64,000 bases of DNA from Pseudomonas sp. LBUM920 (GTDB lineage Bacteria; Pseudomonadota; Gammaproteobacteria; Pseudomonadales; Pseudomonadaceae). A model generated the notes under the pieces. It searched no databases. It was given only the letters and a program-made list of their open reading frames with translations, and had not been told where the DNA came from. Where the stretch lies: positions 1,283,501 through 1,347,500 of the forward strand of contig NZ_CP027762.1 of assembly GCF_003852315.1 (NCBI RefSeq), in the 5' to 3' direction. The number at the start of each line of letters is the position of its first letter. Within the stretch, counting starts at the first letter, position 1. Shown here piece after piece: positions 59,650-64,000 of this stretch. A program made the position numbers and the translations under genes.

Positions 59650-60261
59650 ATGTTCGACGCGCTGTTACGCATGCAACTGGGGCCGATCGTAGAGCGCCTG
59701 GTGGAAATGGAAACCCAACTTGAAGACCTTTACCGGCGTGCCGAAAGCTTCTGCCGCATTGGCGTGTGTCAGGAGGTCGACGCCGCCAGCAATACCTGCA
59801 AGGTCAGCCACGGTGAGTTGCTCACGCCGGCCATCCGTTTTTTCAACCCTAGCGCCGGTGCACAGACTGAAACGCGCATTCCGTCCGTGGGCGAACAATG
59901 CCTGTTGCTCAACTACGGCGGCGGCGAAGGCGGCGGCCAGTCTGTGGCCTTGTTCGGCCTGAACACTAGTCAGTTTCCGCCGGTCTCCAGCGTTGCCAGC
60001 TTGACCCGGCGCCGCCATCAGGACGGCACTCAAAGCGATTACGACGACGCCAGCCACACGTTCAACTGGGTCAACGGCCCCACCACCTTTACCGGCTCCC
60101 GCGAGCAGGTCGACGTCAAGGTCGGCGCCGCCAGCCTGACCATGAGCGCCCAGGGCATCACCCTGCAAATCGGCGGCACCCGCCTGTTGCTCGATGCCGG
60201 CGGCGCACACTTCAGCGGCCCCGTAGTGGACCACCAAGGCCGCGTCATCAGCCCCCGATAA
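59650..60261 (+). CDS. Baseplate spike protein, P2 gpV family
   Basis: 203 residues: an N-terminal coiled helix (VERLVEMETQLEDLYRRAES), an OB-type domain (CRIGVCQEVDAASNTCKV, PAIRFFNPSAG), then a beta-helical needle with VDVKVGAASLTMSAQGITLQ repeats. This is the membrane-piercing spike at the tip of the contractile tail. The protein ends VVDHQGRVISPR without the HxH iron-binding apex found in P2 gpV. It directly follows the previous gene. Confidence 0.85.
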   Translation: MFDALLRMQLGPIVERLVEMETQLEDLYRRAESFCRIGVCQEVDAASNTCKVSHGELLTPAIRFFNPSAGAQTETRIPSVGEQCLLLNYGGGEGGGQSVALFGLNTSQFPPVSSVASLTRRRHQDGTQSDYDDASHTFNWVNGPTTFTGSREQVDVKVGAASLTMSAQGITLQIGGTRLLLDAGGAHFSGPVVDHQGRVISPR

Positions 60262-60270
60262 GGACACCGC

Positions 60271-60603
60271 ATGATCGGAATCGACAGGAACACCGGCGCA
60301 GCCGTTGATGACTGGCTGCAATTCGTGCAGCGCGCCACCCGAGCGCTGACCACCCCCGTGGGCACTCGCCAAAAACGCCCGCTGTACGGCTCGCAGATCC
60401 CGCAGCTGCTCGGCCAAAACCTCGGCGATGACCTGCTGATCCTCGCCCAAAGCCACGCCGCGCAAGCGTTCTACAACACCCAGAACGGCATCGGCGACTT
60501 TCAACCCCAGGTCATCGTCGCCACCCGCCAAGGCGCCGGCCTGCTCTTGCGTTTCGCCGGCACCTGGAAAAACCGCCAACAAACCTTTGAGGTCGTGACA
60601 TGA
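60271..60603 (+). CDS. Baseplate wedge protein, gpW/gp25 family
   Basis: 110 residues. The pattern GAAVDDWLQFVQRATRALTTPVGTRQKRP with a lysozyme-like QVIVATRQGAG region fits gpW/gp25-like wedge proteins of P2 and T4 that link spike and wedge. The ATG is 9 bp after the V gene and the stop overlaps the J gene (ATGA). Confidence 0.88.
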   Translation: MIGIDRNTGAAVDDWLQFVQRATRALTTPVGTRQKRPLYGSQIPQLLGQNLGDDLLILAQSHAAQAFYNTQNGIGDFQPQVIVATRQGAGLLLRFAGTWKNRQQTFEVVT

Positions 60604-61595
60604 GCATGCTGATCCCCGGCCAGAACCAACTGGCGGAACCGGCCATCATCGCGGTGGATGAGTTCGAGCCGTTGCTGGCCGAATTCAAGGCGTTTGTCGT
60701 TGATTACGTCGCCGCCCGAGCACCGCAAAGCGCGGCCAAACTCAAGGTCAGCCTCGACAACGAGAGCGAGTTGCTGACCCTGGCCCTGGAAGCCTTTTGC
60801 GTAAGGCTGCAAACCCACGAGCGCAAATACAATGCACGCATCAAGCAGATGCTGGCGTGGTGGGCCACCGGCAGCAACCTGGATGCACGCTTGGCCGACA
60901 TGGGCCTGGAACGCCAAGTGCTCGACCCCGGCGACCCGGCGGCTTTCCCGCCTGTGCCGCCAACATTGGAAAGCGACGACGACGCTCGCCTGCGTTATTA
61001 CCTGGCGCCGCATGCGCCGGCGGCGGGCTCGCGCATGCAGTACCGCCGTGAGGTGTTCACGCTGGGCGAGCGGCCGTCGCTGAAAGTGCAGAGCGCGACG
61101 CCGGGCGTGGTGACCGTCAGCTACACCTTTGACCCGGACGGTTATGCGGCACAGATCAAGGATGGCAACGGCCGACGCACTGCCCCCGGCGAAGTCATGG
61201 TCACTGTGCTTTCGCGGGAAGCCGACGGAACACCATCCGCCGATTTGCTGGACGGCGTGCGTCGCCATTTCGCACGGCCGGATGTACGACCGGAGACCGA
61301 TCTGGTCAGCGTACAAGGCGCGCAAATTTTGCCTTACAAAATCCGCGTGGTCGCAAAGATCAACGCCGGCCCGGATTCGGGGCTGACGCAAGTCGCCGCG
61401 CAGAAACTGCTGCAGGACTACGCACAGTCCTGTCATCGCCTGGAAGGGCGGGTGGACCCGAGCTGGATTGACTATGCGATTCACAGTGCGGGGGCTGCGC
61501 AACTGCAAATCCTCGAACCCCTGGCGCCGATCATCTGCACCGCATTTCAGGCGCCGTATTGCACGGGGGTTGAAGTGGAGGTGCATACGCTATGA
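60600..61595 (+). CDS. Baseplate protein J
   Basis: 331 residues of the P2 gpJ/baseplate J-like family: VSLDNESELLTLALEAFCVRLQ, YRREVFTLGERPSLKVQSATPG and a repeated beta core ending in AQLQILEPLAPIICTAFQAPY. It forms the wedge ring of the baseplate. ATGA overlaps link it to W and I, indicating tight translational coupling. Confidence 0.93.
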   Translation: MSMLIPGQNQLAEPAIIAVDEFEPLLAEFKAFVVDYVAARAPQSAAKLKVSLDNESELLTLALEAFCVRLQTHERKYNARIKQMLAWWATGSNLDARLADMGLERQVLDPGDPAAFPPVPPTLESDDDARLRYYLAPHAPAAGSRMQYRREVFTLGERPSLKVQSATPGVVTVSYTFDPDGYAAQIKDGNGRRTAPGEVMVTVLSREADGTPSADLLDGVRRHFARPDVRPETDLVSVQGAQILPYKIRVVAKINAGPDSGLTQVAAQKLLQDYAQSCHRLEGRVDPSWIDYAIHSAGAAQLQILEPLAPIICTAFQAPYCTGVEVEVHTL

Positions 61596-62221
61596 GTGAG
61601 CCTAAAGTGAGTTTGTTGCCGGCCAATAGTTCGCCGCTGGAAAAGGCGTTGGATCAAGGCTTCGGCCAATTACTTGAGCGAATCACCCTGCCTTTTCCCG
61701 AGTTGATGGACCCGACGCAAACACCTGCCGAGTTTTTGCCGTATCTGGCGGCTGACCGAGGCGTGAACGAGTGGAGCGCTACCGCCGTCGAGGCTGAAAA
61801 GCGCGCGACCGTAAAACTTGCTTGGCCAACAGCTCGGCAGGCGGGCACGCGTAAAGCGCTTGAGAACGCGGCCAAAGGTCTGCAACTGATCCCCGAAGTG
61901 CGGGCCTGGTACGAACAGTCACCGCAGGGCAAACCATACAGCTTTGCGATCAGGGCTTTCTCCGAGCTGCCTTACAGCGAAGAAATCGATGCACGACTGG
62001 ACCGGCGCCTGGCGGAAGCCAAAAGCGAGCGCGATGTTTTCACTGTCACGGTGGGTTTGAGCGCCTTTGGCAGCCATTCCATTGGTGTTGCGACTGTCTG
62101 CGGTGAGCTGACCACTATTTATCCCATTGTTATCGCGGGACTCGAAGTGTCTGGCATGGCCTTTATGGCTGCCGGGCATTACACCGTCGAAACCGCCACT
62201 ATTTATCCACAGGGGTCCTAA
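61592..62221 (+). CDS. Tail protein I (P2 gpI family)
   Basis: 209 residues. PLEKALDQGFGQLLERITLP, DPTQTPAEFLPYLAADRGVNEW and a C-terminal stretch (SGMAFMAAGHYTVETA) resemble P2 gpI, the wedge component that links J to the fibre. Overlaps gene J by 4 nt and abuts the fibre gene. Confidence 0.9.
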   Translation: MSEPKVSLLPANSSPLEKALDQGFGQLLERITLPFPELMDPTQTPAEFLPYLAADRGVNEWSATAVEAEKRATVKLAWPTARQAGTRKALENAAKGLQLIPEVRAWYEQSPQGKPYSFAIRAFSELPYSEEIDARLDRRLAEAKSERDVFTVTVGLSAFGSHSIGVATVCGELTTIYPIVIAGLEVSGMAFMAAGHYTVETATIYPQGS

Positions 62222-63679
62222 ATGGCCGATTTTTATACCCTGCTAACCAATGCAGGGATTGCTTATGAAACTGCCTGCAAGGCTGCCGGCGTACCGATCA
62301 AACTCGCGCAGATTTCGGTCGGTGATGGCAATGGCGCGGTCTACAACCCCGACGCCACTGCAAAAGCGCTAAAGCGAGAAGTATGGCGCGGGACGTTGAA
62401 TGCGCTGTTTCAGGATGAGAAAAACCCGAGCTGGTTGCTGGCTGAGGTGACGATTCCACCCGAGGTTGGCGGCTGGTACGTACGCGAAGCCGGGCTTTGG
62501 ACGGACACCGGGGTTCTGTACGCTATCGTTAAATACCCGGAGTCGTTCAAGCCGGTGTTGGCGACGTCCGGTTCGGGAAAAGAGTTTTATATCCGCTCGA
62601 TTTTCGAGACCAGTAATGCGTCGCTGGTGACGTTGTTGATTGATGACACGGTGGTCAAGGCGACGCGGGCTTGGGTGACCGGTTATGTGGCGGATGAGTT
62701 GGCCAAGCTGGATGCGAAACAATCGGTGCGCGTGGCGACCACGGCAAATATCTCCCTGAGTGCGGCACAAACCATTGATGGTGTTGCCGTAGTTGCGGGT
62801 GATCGGGTTCTCGTCAAAAACCAGACTGCTGCGAAAGACAACGGGCTTTATGTTGTGTCAAATGCGGCGTGGGTTCGGGCTAAAGATGCTGACTCCAACG
62901 CTAAGGTGACATCGGCGATGACGGTGTCGGTTGAGCAGGGTGCGACGCTTGGCGATACGATTTGGCAGCTGGTCACGGATGGAGTGATTGTCCTGGGGGC
63001 CACGGCGCTGGTTTTTCAGAACATTACTCAAGGTTTCACACCTCTGTCCGCCATGGGCAGCATGCGCGGGTATGTGGACTACTCGCAGAGTGCTGCGCTA
63101 ACAGCCATGGACATCGGATTTTACATCAGAGGGCTGACAACGGGCATCGTGCTAGCGCTGCCGGATCCGCTTCTTCACCCTGCAGGCGCTAGGTTGATTA
63201 TCCAGGCAGCCGCGAGTGCCGCCTACATCACGGTGACTACGCCTAATTCACAGTTTGGTGGTTCCAACAGCGACGTATTCGGAAGCCCATCAATAAAGTT
63301 GGTGGCGGGTGTTTCGTCCGAGTTTGTTAACACGGGAACGGGCTGGTTGTCTTTCGGTGGCAGCGGTACGGCGCTTTTGGCTGCTTCCGGTTACATAAAA
63401 CATCCCAATGGTCTGATCGAGCAGTGGGTCACCGGAGGCTCTGATGCTAATGGGGTCATGCTTGTGTCACTGCCGATTCAGTTTCCGACGGCGGTTCTCG
63501 GTGGTATCGCCAACGAGGCAAATCCAAGCGGCTGGGGACTCAGCACGGTGACTGTTTGGGCGTTTGATGCACCTGCAAGCACTTTGTCGACTGCTGCTGC
63601 TCGTGTAAGAAACGTGACGCAGGCCGGCCCTTCAGTCGCGCCTGGAATCATGGGGCGCATTCGGGTTTGGGGGAAGTGA
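62222..63679 (+). CDS. Tail fibre protein (P2 gpH-like)
   Basis: 485 residues. The N-terminal 150 residues (ADFYTLLTNAGIAYETACKAA, IPPEVGGWYVREAGLWTDTGVL) match the DUF3751/gpH particle-binding domain. A middle segment carries the tail-fibre repeat TIDGVAVVAGDRVLVKNQTA. The C-terminal third (KHPNGLIEQWVTGGS ... IMGRIRVWGK) fits the gp53-like receptor-binding domain. This determines the killing spectrum. The distal half varies most between strains and shows a somewhat lower GC than the baseplate genes, a usual sign of exchange. Confidence 0.9.
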   Translation: MADFYTLLTNAGIAYETACKAAGVPIKLAQISVGDGNGAVYNPDATAKALKREVWRGTLNALFQDEKNPSWLLAEVTIPPEVGGWYVREAGLWTDTGVLYAIVKYPESFKPVLATSGSGKEFYIRSIFETSNASLVTLLIDDTVVKATRAWVTGYVADELAKLDAKQSVRVATTANISLSAAQTIDGVAVVAGDRVLVKNQTAAKDNGLYVVSNAAWVRAKDADSNAKVTSAMTVSVEQGATLGDTIWQLVTDGVIVLGATALVFQNITQGFTPLSAMGSMRGYVDYSQSAALTAMDIGFYIRGLTTGIVLALPDPLLHPAGARLIIQAAASAAYITVTTPNSQFGGSNSDVFGSPSIKLVAGVSSEFVNTGTGWLSFGGSGTALLAASGYIKHPNGLIEQWVTGGSDANGVMLVSLPIQFPTAVLGGIANEANPSGWGLSTVTVWAFDAPASTLSTAAARVRNVTQAGPSVAPGIMGRIRVWGK

Positions 63680-63680
63680 G

Positions 63681-64000
63681 ATGAATATCTATTTTTATGA
63701 AAAGACACTCGGCTTTGATGTGCTGGCCGAGCGAGGTTCTGAGGTGCCTGAGGGCGCCGTTGAAATCTCAGTCAATGCTTACGCTGAGCTTTTTGAAGGG
63801 CAGTCCAAGCAAAAACGAATTGCCGCGGATAGCGCTGGGTATCCCATTCTTGTTGATCAACTCGCGGCCTCTATCGAGGTCCAGGAAATCAATGAGCGTG
63901 CCTGGCGTGATACACAGCTTAAAGAAACCGATGGCGTGATAGCACGGCATCGCGATGAGTTGGAGGCCGGTTTGAAAAGCACCTTGTCGACCGAGCAATA
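63681..64000 (+). CDS. Tail fibre assembly chaperone, 3' end beyond window
   Basis: 106 codons present, starting MNIYFYEKTLGFDVLAERG one base after the fibre stop, and continuing with AWRDTQLKETDGVIARHRDEL, a motif common in phage tail fibre assembly chaperones of the gpG/Tfa type. It should help fold or attach the fibre just upstream. Function inferred from position and sequence; truncated by the edge. Confidence 0.8.
   Translation, partial: MNIYFYEKTLGFDVLAERGSEVPEGAVEISVNAYAELFEGQSKQKRIAADSAGYPILVDQLAASIEVQEINERAWRDTQLKETDGVIARHRDELEAGLKSTLSTEQ

Noticed and set aside
58769..64000. Complete prophage
   Set aside because: Only lysis and tail genes are seen, in tailocin order and in the mutS-linked position; no integrase, capsid or packaging genes are in view.

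Overview
The window reads as chromosome of a fluorescent Pseudomonas (P. fluorescens group). The evidence is gene content and order rather than a search: gene blocks follow the P. aeruginosa PA34xx-PA36xx order (argF, grxD, bfr, bfd, peroxiredoxin, rnt, pyrC, motY, argG, PA3496-like, nth, metG, apbC, then rsmZ, fdxA, mutS). Several REP/REPIN families typical of this group are scattered between genes, and an R-type tailocin cluster starts downstream of mutS. The sequence is GC-rich and densely coding.

Layout. 1-6.8 kb: rpmE2 end, a degenerate YN-GYP response regulator, Nudix and GNAT genes, metR, an alpha/beta hydrolase, a DsbA-family protein and a mipA-type outer membrane gene. 6.9-14.4 kb: a tightly packed six-gene operon (HAD phosphatase, class III aminotransferase, esterase, BioF2/GNAT acyltransferase, histidine kinase, sigma-54 activator) behind a good -24/-12 promoter and a perfect palindrome. 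I do not recognise it as a described pathway and it is the main candidate for an undescribed system. 14.6-21.9 kb: a glpM-like gene and the aauRS two-component system next to the acidic amino acid ABC importer gltIJKL, with a sigma-54 promoter and two AauR-type sites. 21.9-22.9 kb: a nested inverted repeat about 1 kb long. 22.9-26.1 kb: a TonB siderophore receptor and a Sel1 protein.

26.1-31.2 kb is the glycerol regulon glpFK, glpR, glpD with GlpR-type operators. 31.5-43.4 kb holds ybaK, an ABC ATPase overlapping argF, a molybdopterin oxidoreductase, grxD, a bacterioferritin with altered ferroxidase ligands, bfd with a Fur-like site, a peroxiredoxin, rnt, pyrC, motY and argG. 43.6-50.5 kb: an orphan LuxR-type response regulator with a repeated operator motif, a PA3496-family gene, nth, an orphan soluble RnfB-like ferredoxin, metG and apbC. 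50.6-54.1 kb: a GacA upstream site, the small RNA rsmZ, fdxA and mutS.

54.2-64 kb: a DUF3077/DUF6124 gene with a structured leader, a chemoreceptor, then a tailocin module: PrtR-type LexA-like repressor, operator-rich region, holin, and P2-like spike/baseplate genes V, W, J, I, tail fibre H and a truncated fibre chaperone. The sheath and tube genes would lie beyond the right edge. Functional themes are nitrogen/acidic amino acid uptake under sigma-54, glycerol catabolism, iron storage and oxidative defence, Gac/Rsm control and bacteriocin production.
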